From: Cohnella baijiui
Lineage (GTDB): Bacteria > Bacillota > Bacilli > Paenibacillales > Paenibacillaceae
Length of the DNA stretch: 64,000 nt
Direction of reading: 5' to 3'
Assembly (NCBI RefSeq): GCF_020731285.1
Contig: NZ_JAJFOW010000036.1
Coordinates: 1 to 64,000 of the forward strand
Shown: positions 8,365-16,327 of the stretch, piece after piece
How the letters are laid out: every line of letters begins with the position of its first letter
Numbering within the stretch: the stretch's first letter is position 1
Notes under the pieces: model-generated
Seen by the model: the letters and a program-made list of their open reading frames with translations, nothing else
Database searches by the model: none
Told to the model about the DNA's origin: nothing
Position numbers and translations under genes: made by a program

Positions 8365-8949
8365 TCAAAAATCCTCTCCCCGCACCTTCGCGAACACGAA
8401 CATGTCGAACAGCTCGCCGTTCGCGTCCAGCCGCTCGCGGCGCAGGACCCCTTCCTTCAGATAGCCGAGCCGCTCGGCTACGCGCGCGCTTCGCGTATTG
8501 CGGGAATCGCAGCGGATCTCGATCCGGTTCGCCTGAAGGTCGTGGATGGCGAAACGCTCGATCCCTTCCACGGCTTCGGCCATATAGCCTTGGCCCGTAC
8601 AGGAAGTCCGCAGCCAGTAGCCGATTTCGAACCTGCGCGCCGCCCAGTCGATGCGATGCAGCCCGCTGCCTCCCACCAAGCGGCCCGTCTCCTTCTGAAT
8701 TAGATGCAAACGGAGGTCGGAACGCTCCAAATACTGAATGCGTGCTTTGCGGACGGAGACCTCCGAATCCTCGATCGTCGGCGCCTGCTTGGCCCAGGGC
8801 AGCCAAGGCCGCAACTCATCCAGGCTCTCTAGGACGGCCTCGTTGACGAGCTTGCCGTCCTCCCACTGCGGGGCCCGAATGAGCAGCCGCGCCGTCTCGA
8901 ACTGCTCGGGAACGGACAAAAGCAGCGGTTGGGTGGTTGACAGGTTCAT
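8365..8949 (-). CDS. GNAT N-acetyltransferase, RimJ/RimL type
   Basis: A 194-residue acetyltransferase of the RimJ/RimL (ribosomal-protein alanine acetyltransferase-like) branch. Visible landmarks are FETARLLIRAPQWEDG, the acetyl-CoA-binding strand and loop in EIGYWLRTSCTGQGYMAEA (about residues 110-128) and the C-terminal VAERLGYLKEGVLRR. These proteins transfer acetyl groups from acetyl-CoA to N-termini or small molecules; the substrate here is unknown. ATG is preceded by GGGGGAG. It stands alone. Confidence 0.88.
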   Translation of the reverse strand: MNLSTTQPLLLSVPEQFETARLLIRAPQWEDGKLVNEAVLESLDELRPWLPWAKQAPTIEDSEVSVRKARIQYLERSDLRLHLIQKETGRLVGGSGLHRIDWAARRFEIGYWLRTSCTGQGYMAEAVEGIERFAIHDLQANRIEIRCDSRNTRSARVAERLGYLKEGVLRRERLDANGELFDMFVFAKVRGEDF

Positions 8950-9190
8950 GATGCTCCCCCGTTTCGGTTGGTCTCGAGTTTCACGGTGAACCTATCCTAC
9001 CATAATCCCGGCCGAGCGCATACCAATTTTTTACTTTTCCCAGCCAGTCAGCGTCTGCGCCAATGCTTCGATTTGCCCCTGAATGGCACGAGAGTCGTCT
9101 GGCCTCCGAGCGCCTTCCTCGACGATGCCCATTCTTCCATTTGATCCACCAGACATCGTCCGCTTTTGCTCGGCGGGTACCTTCCCGGCT

Positions 9191-9799
9191 TCAGAAAACC
9201 ATCTCATAACAGCCGATGGCCATCAGCAGGATGCATCCCGTCAGCTCGGCGTGCCGGCCCAGCCAGGACTTCGCGATCCTGCCGCCCATCCGGACGCCGA
9301 CATCGACCGACACGAGCGAGAAGACGCCGACCGAGATCGCCGTCAGCCACGGTGAGACGCCGCTCGCGCCCGCGCCGAAGCTGCTTGCGATGCAGTTGAC
9401 GGACAGGGCGAAGCCAAGCGAGAGCGATTCCGCCCAGGAGATGGCGCGATCTCCCTTTCGATCCATGCGATCCTTGTTTCTCTCCGCCGCGAGAGATCTA
9501 TCGATGGGTGTCTCGCTGGCGACGCTCCCCTTTTTCCGGCGAACGATACCAATGATTCCCCATGCGCCCAATACGACTAAGACGCCGCCTCCCAGCAGAT
9601 TGGCCCAGTAGAGGGGAAACAGCTCGGCAAAATACATCCCGGCCGTCATCGCCACGTAGGTCGCGGCCAGGGACAGGAGCGCGATGACCAGGTTGGCCCG
9701 AAACGGCACGCGGGTCGCTCGCGCACCGAACGTCACGCCGATCCCCAAGTTGTCGATATTGGCGGCTATGCCGATGAGGATGATCGAAAGCCAGTGCAT
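9191..9799 (-). CDS. ytaF: YtaF/MntP-like sporulation membrane protein
   Basis: A 202-residue polytopic membrane protein with the two-fold MntP/YtaF architecture: N-terminal half with AANIDNLGIGVTFGARATRVP and C-terminal half with SLGFALSVNCIASSFGAGASG, joined by a charged cytoplasmic loop (about residues 85-120). YtaF homologues are linked to sporulation; MntP homologues export manganese. The asparagine-based repeats favour YtaF. The start is the ATG at 9799 after AGGGGAGG; the much longer upstream frame is a shadow. It is 124 bp downstream of the TagO-type gene on the same strand. Confidence 0.8.
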   Translation of the reverse strand: MHWLSIILIGIAANIDNLGIGVTFGARATRVPFRANLVIALLSLAATYVAMTAGMYFAELFPLYWANLLGGGVLVVLGAWGIIGIVRRKKGSVASETPIDRSLAAERNKDRMDRKGDRAISWAESLSLGFALSVNCIASSFGAGASGVSPWLTAISVGVFSLVSVDVGVRMGGRIAKSWLGRHAELTGCILLMAIGCYEMVF

Positions 9800-9923
9800 G
9801 GCGGGTGCCTCCCCTGATGTCTGAACTCCGGTAGGATGCGCAGGGATCGCCCAGCCGAGCCGGTAAAACGAAAAGGGCCGCAACGGCCCGCCCTGCGGCA
9901 GACGATTGCGACCCCCTCCGGTC

Positions 9924-10898
9924 CTATTGCAGCTGAACCAGCAGCAGGATGATCGAGAACAAACTGAAGCATGTGCTCGCCAGGAACAAAAATCCGAGCG
10001 CCTGCTTCGTGTTGAGACCCGCTCGCAGCAACCGATAGTGCACCTGGCTGGCATCGGCCTGGTAGATCGACTTGCCCTGCATGAAGCGCTTGATCACGAC
10101 GAAAATGTTGTCGAAGATCGGCACGCCCAGCGCCAGGATCGGAATGAACAGCGACAGGACCGTGGCCTGCTTGAACGCGCCGTCCAGGGCGATGACCGCG
10201 AGCACGAACCCGAGGAAGGTCGCCCCCGCGTCGCCCATGAAGATCTTGGCCGGCGGCTTGTTGAACCGGAGATAGGCGACGGTAACGCCCACCAGAATGA
10301 TCGCCATGATAGCCGAATTCGACTGCCCCATGACGAGCGCCACGATGAACAGCGTACCGGCGGAGATCGCGGACAATCCGCCCGCCAACCCGTCCAAGCC
10401 ATCCGAAAAGTTGATAACCGTGGTGACGCCGAAAATCCAGAGAATCGTCAGCAGAAACGAAACGACAACCGGCAGGGTGACGTAATCGCCCGATAACGGA
10501 TTGTAAAAGCCGGTAAACGCATTGCCCGAAAAATAGACCAGCACGGCCGCGGACACCTGTACGATAAACTTCGGCAAAGCCGGAAAGTCTTTGCCCTTGG
10601 TCTTGTACCAATCGTCGATCGTGCCGATGGTGAGCAGCAGCACGCCGCCCGCGAATAGCGCGCCCGTCTCCCAGTTCCAAGCTCTGGCTACCAATATGTA
10701 CGCGACGAAAAATCCGATGAAGATGGCATAGCTGGCCGTGAGCGGGATCGCTTCTCGGTGCAGCTTGCGTTCGACGTCCTTTCTGGGCTTGTCCACAAAA
10801 TCAAGCCGAAACGCCAATTTGCCGAAAGGAGGAATTAGTAGATAAACAATCAGAAACGACAGCGCAAAAGCGATTACGTATAAAATATCTTTCACCAC
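9924..10898 (-). CDS. tagO: undecaprenyl-phosphate GlcNAc-1-phosphate transferase (TagO/WecA)
   Basis: A 324-residue integral membrane enzyme of the MraY/WecA family, with about eleven hydrophobic helices. It would transfer GlcNAc-1-P (or a related sugar phosphate) to undecaprenyl phosphate, the first step of teichoic acid or other wall polymer synthesis. Key motifs are VDKPRKDVERKLH, the acidic IGTIDDWY (D95-D96), NFSDGLDGLAGG, FMGDAGATFLGF and the C-terminal QVHYRLLRAG. MraY is less likely because the MraY-specific C-terminal histidine-rich loop is absent. The start is GTG at 10898 (or GTG 10895) with no clear Shine-Dalgarno site, only about 20 nt after the predicted transcription start. 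Confidence 0.88.
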   Translation of the reverse strand: MVKDILYVIAFALSFLIVYLLIPPFGKLAFRLDFVDKPRKDVERKLHREAIPLTASYAIFIGFFVAYILVARAWNWETGALFAGGVLLLTIGTIDDWYKTKGKDFPALPKFIVQVSAAVLVYFSGNAFTGFYNPLSGDYVTLPVVVSFLLTILWIFGVTTVINFSDGLDGLAGGLSAISAGTLFIVALVMGQSNSAIMAIILVGVTVAYLRFNKPPAKIFMGDAGATFLGFVLAVIALDGAFKQATVLSLFIPILALGVPIFDNIFVVIKRFMQGKSIYQADASQVHYRLLRAGLNTKQALGFLFLASTCFSLFSIILLLVQLQ

Positions 10899-10924
10899 CG
10901 TAATTTCGATAGATTCCAGACACC

Positions 10925-10954
10925 ATTATACAATCGAACCCCAAAGGCTGTCGA
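10925..10954 (-). promoter_or_regulatory. promoter of the tagO-type gene
   Basis: On the minus strand, TCGACA (10949-10954), an 18-bp spacer and a perfect TATAAT (10925-10930). The predicted start leaves a very short leader, consistent with the weak ribosome site of the gene. Confidence 0.6.
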
Positions 10955-11179
10955 CTCATGGGACAGATTGTCACAGTAGAAATGATAAATCCGGGGCCTG
11001 CCCGGTTATCGACTGGACGATGAAAATGCCGGTGCCAAGGACAAGAAGGGGCAATGTCGACCAGTCGGGCCTGCCGATAATTTCCGCTGGGGCTCTGCGG
11101 AGGACTCTTCCAAAAGACCATACGTCCTACTGCCGATGGCATACGCTAAAGCAAGCTTTGATGAAAGGAGGGGATCCGA

Positions 11180-11560
11180 ATGGGACTGACGAAATCCCTT
11201 TGCGACAGACTGGCCCGTATACTCGGCGGGAAAGGACAGCACGAGGATAACGAGTGTTCCATCACGGTCAAACGAAACCTGAACGCCACGATCTTGGGAA
11301 AAAAATACGATACCGAACACGAAATCGTGATCCAATCTTTGAAAAACGGCAAATCGCTGAACACGGGAGAAATCACGCTGCTGCAGCGCGAAGTACAAAT
11401 GTTTGTAAGACAGGCTGTCAAAAAGGGGCTTAAAGTAACGGCGATCCACAATCACTGGTTGTTCGACAAGCCCAGACTCATGTATGTGCACGTCGAATCG
11501 GTAGAAAACCCGATCGTATTCGCAACCAAGCTCGCCTCCATCCTGAAGCGGATCAAGTAG
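11180..11560 (+). CDS. DUF1259 domain protein
   Basis: A 126-residue protein with a single DUF1259 (LppY/LpqO) domain; the family signature is clearest in GLKVTAIHNHWLFDKPRLMYVHVE (about residues 83-106), where the HNH and later histidine suggest metal binding. It has no signal peptide, unlike the secreted LppY members, and is shorter. Its role is unknown. A strong AAGGAGG site precedes ATG 11180, and a double hairpin terminator follows the stop. Confidence 0.8.
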   Translation: MGLTKSLCDRLARILGGKGQHEDNECSITVKRNLNATILGKKYDTEHEIVIQSLKNGKSLNTGEITLLQREVQMFVRQAVKKGLKVTAIHNHWLFDKPRLMYVHVESVENPIVFATKLASILKRIK

Positions 11561-11575
11561 TCGGCTCAAAACGAA

Positions 11576-11634
11576 AGCCCTGCCGCGGCAGGGCTTTGTC
11601 AGCCTGCCAGGCAACTTCGGCAGGCTATTTTTTC
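11576..11634 (+). terminator. tandem intrinsic terminator
   Basis: Two adjacent GC-rich hairpins: AGCCCTGCCGCGGCAGGGCT (11576-11595) and AGCCTGCC...GGCAGGCT (11601-11626), the second followed by ATTTTTT. It ends the DUF1259 transcript. Confidence 0.85.
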
Positions 11635-11717
11635 GTCCGAATCACGATCGAACCGACGCATGATGCGATATCGTGACGGATGGTTGCATTCCCCCATCAT
11701 GCGCAGGCTGCGTTTCT

Positions 11718-12341
11718 TTACGCCGACGACGCCTCTGCCAGCAAACGACGCCCCATCCGCCAAATCGCCCATGCCGTCCCCCATAGGATAAGGGCGGAAC
11801 CGCAGCCCGCAAAGGCCATGTAAGCGAACGCCGCCTCATCGCCGGACGCCGAGCCGGCGGAAGCGAAAAGCCAGCTGGCCAATGCCCACCCGCAGAGGAG
11901 CGTCCCCGTCACGTAGTACAGCCCGACGCCGAACAATGGAGCGAGCGGAAAAAAATGCGCGCCGACGATCGCGACGACCACGACGGGAACCAACTCGAGA
12001 CGCTCCGTTGCGTAACACACCGCGGTGGCGAGGCCGATCGCCGCCCCCTCCGCCGCAAAGACGATGTTGAACCAGAAACGGACGGACTTTCGGCCTCTCC
12101 GATCACCGGCTGACATCTCCTGCACGGGAAGCTTCCGCGAAGCCCGAACCAATCCGACGCCCCCTGCGATGAGAGATGCTCCGACGATAACGGCTGCGAT
12201 CAACAGGAGCTGCGACGCCGGGTGCCGCAAACCCATAATGCCCGTATAAGCCCACAGCGTTCCGAATACCGCCATGAAAAATACGCCGGATGCGGTGCCG
12301 CGAATGGCCGCCCCTGGTACGCGAACTTGGACATGTTTCAT
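11718..12341 (-). CDS. hypothetical membrane protein, about six helices
   Basis: A 207-residue protein I do not recognise. It has about six hydrophobic segments (for example GVFFMAVFGTLWAYTGIMGL, LLLIAAVIVGASLIAGGVGLV, VVVAIVGAHFFPLAPLFGVGLYYV and a pair near the C-terminus) and a basic loop DRRGRKSVRFW. ATG is preceded by GAGGGGGCC. It is the same strand as the XRE-repeat gene upstream, but a strong hairpin at 12385-12427 separates them. Confidence 0.75.
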   Translation of the reverse strand: MKHVQVRVPGAAIRGTASGVFFMAVFGTLWAYTGIMGLRHPASQLLLIAAVIVGASLIAGGVGLVRASRKLPVQEMSAGDRRGRKSVRFWFNIVFAAEGAAIGLATAVCYATERLELVPVVVVAIVGAHFFPLAPLFGVGLYYVTGTLLCGWALASWLFASAGSASGDEAAFAYMAFAGCGSALILWGTAWAIWRMGRRLLAEASSA

Positions 12342-12384
12342 TTCTAAGGCCCCCTCTTCGATTGCTGATAGACCTCATTGTAAA

Positions 12385-12427
12385 GAAAAAGGATGCCCTT
12401 ATGTCAGTGCATAAGTTCATCCTTTTC
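12385..12427 (-). terminator. intrinsic terminator after the XRE-repeat gene
   Basis: Long stem: AAAAAGGATG and CTTATG pair with CATAAG and CATCCTTTT around a TCAGTG loop, with U-rich ends on both strands. Confidence 0.75.
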
Positions 12428-12460
12428 CATGAGATTTCTCCTGTCCGAACTATGAGATTG

Positions 12461-13405
12461 TTAAGGTGTAGGAGCCCGCCCGAGCATGCCGCGGACAAGT
12501 CGGTCCAGCGTCTCGCCGGGCATGAAAGGCGCGAGGCCGGCGATGACGTCTGCTTGGAAGCTGCCGGGCTCCGCGCGTTCCAGCAGCTGCACGAGCCGCT
12601 CCCGGCCCAGGAAAGGGGCCAGCTTTTGAAGCGTTTTGACGTTCACGTCGTTCCCCTCCCACGCCCGCTCCGCCAAATCGAAGAGCGTGTCCTGGCTGAG
12701 AAAAGGGGCCAGCGATACGACAACTTGGTCGTCGCTCCCCTCTTGCGCGGCCCGGCGAACGAGCCGGTCGAGCTGCTCCGTCCCCAGGAAGGGCGCCAGA
12801 CCGACCAGGCCGCGGATATCGGCGCCTTCGGCAAAAGTCCGGTCCGCGAGCCGCTCCAGCGTTTCCCTGCTTGCGAAAGGACCGAGCCCCTGAACCGCCT
12901 GCAGATCGGCCGCTTCGGCCGCTTCCGTGAGAAGGAGATCCAGCGTTGAGCTGCTCAAGAAAGGAGCAAGCTTCAGGATCTCCTGCAGGGTGGGCGCCGC
13001 GGACGGGGAAGCAGTCGCCGCAGACGGGAAGTCGGGCTCAGCCGCCGTGATCCGGCCGGGATCGGTCTCGCCGTCTCGCGGCGGCAAGGAAGGATAGGAT
13101 TCCGCGAGGATCGATTCGAGCACCGCCGAAGCCGGGATCGGTTCGGGCGCGATCGCCGCGTCGGACCGAGCCTCCTCCCAGGAAGAGACGGCCACCGGTC
13201 GCTCGCCGGCCAACAGGTTATCGATCGTCGTGCCGAGGAGCTTGCCGATCGCCGGCAGCATCGCGATGTCCGGCAGCGACTCTCCCCTTTCCCATTTGGA
13301 CACGGCTTGATGGCTTAAGTTCAGCTGTTCGGCAAATTCCGCCTGCGTCATTCCTTTTTCTTTTCTTAGCGTGGAAATCAGAGCTCCGATCTTGCGCATA
13401 TCCAT
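12461..13405 (-). CDS. XRE regulator with six C-terminal PF repeats
   Basis: A 314-residue protein. Residues 5-65 form a Cro/C1-type helix-turn-helix (IGALISTLRKEKGMTQAEFAEQL, then SHQAVSKWERGESLPDI). A proline/alanine-rich linker (about 70-140) leads to six tandem repeats centred on LAPFL-type motifs at residues 146, 174, 203, 232, 262 and 291, a period of 28-30. Each repeat reads roughly LxPFLxxxxLDxLxxxAxE and is probably a helical hairpin solenoid for protein binding. The HTH assignment is firm; the partner and targets are unknown. GGAGG precedes ATG 13405. Confidence 0.88.
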   Translation of the reverse strand: MDMRKIGALISTLRKEKGMTQAEFAEQLNLSHQAVSKWERGESLPDIAMLPAIGKLLGTTIDNLLAGERPVAVSSWEEARSDAAIAPEPIPASAVLESILAESYPSLPPRDGETDPGRITAAEPDFPSAATASPSAAPTLQEILKLAPFLSSSTLDLLLTEAAEAADLQAVQGLGPFASRETLERLADRTFAEGADIRGLVGLAPFLGTEQLDRLVRRAAQEGSDDQVVVSLAPFLSQDTLFDLAERAWEGNDVNVKTLQKLAPFLGRERLVQLLERAEPGSFQADVIAGLAPFMPGETLDRLVRGMLGRAPTP

Positions 13406-13865
13406 CGTCGAACGCCTCCGCTAGTTCAATGTACAGTGCGCACTGTCTGACTCCAGCATAGCACGACGTCCGTATCGCACTCTATCAAATCGCGGTTGAA
13501 GCGGGCATTTCAACCGACGGTTGAATCGCGCGGCGAAATCGGCAGGCCCGGCCCCGAGACGCCGGACCTCCACCGGCCATCTCAATGAAATTCCGGACCC
13601 TACTCCGTGGCCTCTGCCGGCACCGTGCCCAGCCAACCTGCGGCCTCCATCGGCTCCCGCTTGGTCGGACATTAAACTACCGAAAAAAGCTTGTTGCGAA
13701 CTAGCGCTTTTTGGAAAAAATGACATAAGCGCCGTTGATGCGGGAAACATCAAAGGCTCTCTATCGGATATGTGACCGGAAATGACCGTTATCCTTCGTT
13801 GGGGGTGGTCATTTCCTGTTATACCGTGATTGAATGTCTAAAATGGGTATGTTAAGCTTAGAATA
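13406..13865. other. intergenic stretch with one hairpin
   Basis: About 460 bp without a supportable gene; small frames here have no ribosome site. The only clear element is a perfect 10-bp inverted repeat at 13778-13816 (GGAAATGACC...GGTCATTTCC) with a 19-nt loop and no U-tract, just outside the toxin locus. Confidence 0.5.
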
Positions 13866-13899
13866 GAAAAAAGAAGTCGGCGACGCCATCGCCGACTTC
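13866..13899 (-). terminator. terminator of the type I toxin mRNA
   Basis: Minus-strand hairpin GAAGTCGGCGA...TCGCCGACTTC followed by TTTTTT. It lies about 75 bp beyond the toxin stop. A second hairpin (GAAAATAACCCG/CGGGTTATTTTC, 13938-13983) spans the toxin stop codon and has U-rich sequence on the plus strand, where it could end an antisense RNA. Confidence 0.75.
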
Positions 13900-13974
13900 C
13901 GCACAACTGCTCTGGCGGGATTACCTCCAGGTGACCTGAAAATAACCCGTTCCCGTGGCGCTAACCTGGGCGGG

Positions 13975-14052
13975 TTATTTTCGTTTTAGGTAGGTGAGCA
14001 GCGCGAGGAGAAACATCCCTAGCATGATCACTTCCTGGAACGAAAAGTTCAT
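13975..14052 (-). CDS. holin-like type I toxin peptide
   Basis: A 25-residue hydrophobic peptide starting MNFSFQEVIMLGMFLLALLT and ending in basic residues (YLKRK), the form of the Firmicute 'putative holin-like toxin' family (Hol_Tox; TxpA/BsrG-like). Such peptides insert in the membrane and are silenced by an overlapping antisense RNA. GGAGGT lies 7 nt before ATG 14052; an in-frame ATG at 14058 is too close to it. The leader sequesters that ribosome site (14061-14075), and terminators bracket the locus on both strands, as expected of a type I toxin-antitoxin. The antitoxin RNA promoter could not be placed with confidence. Confidence 0.75.
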   Translation of the reverse strand: MNFSFQEVIMLGMFLLALLTYLKRK

Positions 14053-14060
14053 AGACATCA

Positions 14061-14075
14061 CCTCCAATCTGGAGG
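14061..14075 (-). promoter_or_regulatory. hairpin hiding the toxin ribosome site
   Basis: On the minus-strand mRNA, CCTCCA-GAT-TGGAGG forms a perfect 6-bp stem that pairs away the Shine-Dalgarno sequence of the toxin. Sequestration of the ribosome site is a known brake in type I toxin mRNAs. Confidence 0.7.
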
Positions 14076-14111
14076 CGATACTATCCCACTCAGGCGAGTT
14101 GCACTAACTCT

Positions 14112-14120
14112 ATTATACCA
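14112..14120 (-). promoter_or_regulatory. extended -10 promoter of the toxin
   Basis: Minus-strand TGGTATAAT (extended TGnTATAAT). No good -35 is seen; the upstream position is taken by the stem of the plus-strand terminator at 14127-14152. Confidence 0.55.
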
Positions 14121-14126
14121 TTTTTA

Positions 14127-14152
14127 GCCACCTTCTGGGTGGCTTTTTCTAC
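14127..14152 (+). terminator. plus-strand terminator, possible end of antitoxin RNA
   Basis: AGCCACC-TTCT-GGGTGGCT followed by TTTTTCT. No plus-strand protein gene lies upstream, so the most economical reading is the 3' end of an antisense RNA covering the toxin gene. Confidence 0.65.
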
Positions 14153-14323
14153 GCCTAAAGCTACGATGACAGCAGCTGAAATATGAAAAATCGAACAACG
14201 CTCCGCGACTCCTCCGCCTTCCCGTCCCCCATCGAGACGGATGGATGAAACGCGAAAAAAGACGGGCCCGGGGGCAGCCCAGGGGCCCGTCTCTATTACG
14301 CGCGCCTATACGTATCCTGCCCG

Positions 14324-15424
14324 TCATGCGCGATGGCCGTCCGCAACCTCTTCCGCGCCGCGTCGCGCCTCCACCCTCCGCAGCAAGTATCGGATCAGCG
14401 GAGGGACCGCAAAGAAAATAAACCACGTTCGAAACAGCTGATAGCAGCTCACGATGGCGATGTCGGCATTGATTTCTTTCGCCATGATCCCCATCTGGTC
14501 CATGCCGCCCGGCGCCATGCCGAGAAAAGCCGTCGCGGGGGACACGTCGTGAATCCGGGTCAGCAGCCAGCTTAGGCCGAGCGCCCCGCCGATGAGGAGG
14601 ACGCCGCTGAGCAGTGCCAGCCCGATGATCCGCAGCTTATGCTCCAGACTTTCCGGCCGCAGCATCAAGCCGACGTATGTTCCGATCAGCAGTTGGGCGG
14701 CTTCCAGCAGCCCCGAAGGCAACGCCGGCCCGTGAACGCCGGACAGATGGAGAATGGCCGTCGCGATCATCGGCCCCAGCAAAAAGGCCGAAGGAAACCG
14801 CACGCGCTTGCCCAGCACGGCCGCCGCCACGCACACGGCCGCGTAGGGGAGAGCGCCGGGAAGCAGTCCGCTCCAGGAGGCGGAAGTTCCCGCTGCCGCG
14901 CCGATATCGCCGTGCGTCCCGCCGAAGAGCGGGCTGAACACCATCAGCGGCACGCAGAAAATGATCATCACGAGGCGCGACACCTGAAGGAACGTGATGA
15001 CCGTCAGGTCGACGCCTTTGCTTTCCTCCGCCAGGATGAGCATCTGCGAGAGACCGCCGGGAATGCTGCCCATCAGCACGGTCGCAAGCGGCTGTCCCGA
15101 CAGGCGCGACACGACAAAGGCGATCAGCGCGCTCAGCAGGAGCAGCAGCACGGTCATGAGGACCATTGTCGGCAGCTGCCGGCCCATCTCCCTGAGCGTC
15201 TCCGAGGTGAATGCCAGGCCGAGCGAATAGCCGATCAAGAGCATCGCGGCGTTCCGCATCGGGCTCGGCCATAGCGGCTTGACGCGCTTCAGCAGTCTGG
15301 CGCCCGCGAAGGCGCCCACCATCGGGCCGAGCAGCCAAGGCAGCGGCGCGTGGATAACCGTGAACAGGAAGCCGCCCGCAAGCGAAGGAACGAGCGTCGC
15401 CAGAAATCGGAAGAGCCGGCTCAC
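14324..15424 (-). CDS. AbrB family (membrane) protein, COG3180 type
   Basis: A 366-residue polytopic membrane protein with two tandem membrane-AbrB duplications: both halves carry the LPWLLGPM / FLLGPMIATA motif and the GSIPGGLSQM / GMAPGGMDQMG motif. Databases often label these 'AbrB regulator' or 'ammonia monooxygenase', but the sequence is a transporter-like membrane protein (about 10 helices). The start is a GTG whose last bases overlap the TGA of the upstream MBL hydrolase gene by 4 nt, so translation is coupled. The substrate is unknown. Confidence 0.8.
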   Translation of the reverse strand: MSRLFRFLATLVPSLAGGFLFTVIHAPLPWLLGPMVGAFAGARLLKRVKPLWPSPMRNAAMLLIGYSLGLAFTSETLREMGRQLPTMVLMTVLLLLLSALIAFVVSRLSGQPLATVLMGSIPGGLSQMLILAEESKGVDLTVITFLQVSRLVMIIFCVPLMVFSPLFGGTHGDIGAAAGTSASWSGLLPGALPYAAVCVAAAVLGKRVRFPSAFLLGPMIATAILHLSGVHGPALPSGLLEAAQLLIGTYVGLMLRPESLEHKLRIIGLALLSGVLLIGGALGLSWLLTRIHDVSPATAFLGMAPGGMDQMGIMAKEINADIAIVSCYQLFRTWFIFFAVPPLIRYLLRRVEARRGAEEVADGHRA

Positions 15425-16194
15425 GACCGATCAGACAGCTTCGCGATGCGCGCGTTGACGTCGCCCCTCACCAATCCCCCGTGGTAGCAGACGACTTGTT
15501 CGATATCGTACGCCTTAAGCTTGTTTACCGAAGCATAGGCCTGCTCCAATTGCGGCGTCATCGCCGGTCGCGGTCCGTACAGTTCCCCGCTTTCAGCCAC
15601 CATCGCGTCGCCCGCGATCAACGTCTTGCTAGCCTGATGATAAAGGCTGACGTGGCCCGGCGTATGGCCCGGCGTGTGGATGACGGTCAGCCCGCCGCCG
15701 AACGGCAGCGTCTCGCCGTCCTGCAGCACGCGAGTCACATTCGGTCGGGACGGATGGACAAAGACGCGCTCGAACGGAATACGCAGCGCATCGGGGAGAG
15801 AAGCTAACAGCGCGCTCCTCCGCTCCGGCCCGAACTTGATCATCGGCGCCCGGCCGTCGATGGCGGAGCGGTCGTCCTCGTGCGCATACACGTCGAACGG
15901 AGCGGGCTCCGAATCGAGAAAGCCCGGCAAGCCGCCGATATGATCGATATCCTGATGCGTCAGGATGACGGCCCGAAGCGGATGCGCTGGGATGCCCGCC
16001 TGACCCGCCAACGCGCGAATGGCGCCTTCGGAACCAGGCATACCCGTGTCGATCAATACCCAGCCTTCAGCGTCGTACAAAGCGACGGGATGGATCATCA
16101 TCGTCTGTTCGCCGTGGCCCAACGTCAATTCCAGCATTTCCAGTCCTTCTGCGATTCTCATCCGATCCGATGCCTGCCGGCGATCCGGCGGCAC
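15421..16194 (-). CDS. MBL-fold metallo-hydrolase
   Basis: A 257-residue metallo-beta-lactamase-fold hydrolase. The metal site is explicit: LTHQDIDHIGG (here HQDIDH replaces the usual HxHxDH, so the first-zinc histidine position is Q), a later HTPGHTPGHVSLY, GDAM and YHGG near the C-terminus. The HQDxDH form is common in lactonase-like members. Start is GTG 16194, six nt after GGAGGT; ATG 16161 has no ribosome site. It forms a coupled operon with the AbrB-type gene and is divergent from a TetR gene with a palindrome between them. Confidence 0.85.
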   Translation of the reverse strand: MPPDRRQASDRMRIAEGLEMLELTLGHGEQTMMIHPVALYDAEGWVLIDTGMPGSEGAIRALAGQAGIPAHPLRAVILTHQDIDHIGGLPGFLDSEPAPFDVYAHEDDRSAIDGRAPMIKFGPERRSALLASLPDALRIPFERVFVHPSRPNVTRVLQDGETLPFGGGLTVIHTPGHTPGHVSLYHQASKTLIAGDAMVAESGELYGPRPAMTPQLEQAYASVNKLKAYDIEQVVCYHGGLVRGDVNARIAKLSDRS

Positions 16195-16238
16195 CGGCTC
16201 ACCTCCTCTGTATGATGATGAACACAAAACCCACGAGT

Positions 16239-16256
16239 TCAATATAGAACTATTGA
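16239..16256. promoter_or_regulatory. putative TetR operator between divergent genes
   Basis: TCAATA-TAGAAC-TATTGA, a perfect 6-bp inverted repeat with a 6-bp spacer in the AT-rich gap between the MBL hydrolase and TetR genes. Its position suits control of both. Binding is inferred. Confidence 0.6.
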
Positions 16257-16327
16257 GTTTTATTGTCAACCGGCAGACGTTGACCTCCCATGCCGCGCAT
16301 GTCAAGATAGGGAGTGAGGTGGTCGGG

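Noticed and set aside
9031..9156. 41-codon minus-strand ORF (MSGGSNGRMGIVEEGARR...)
   Set aside because: No ribosome site and no recognisable family; could equally be a gene remnant.
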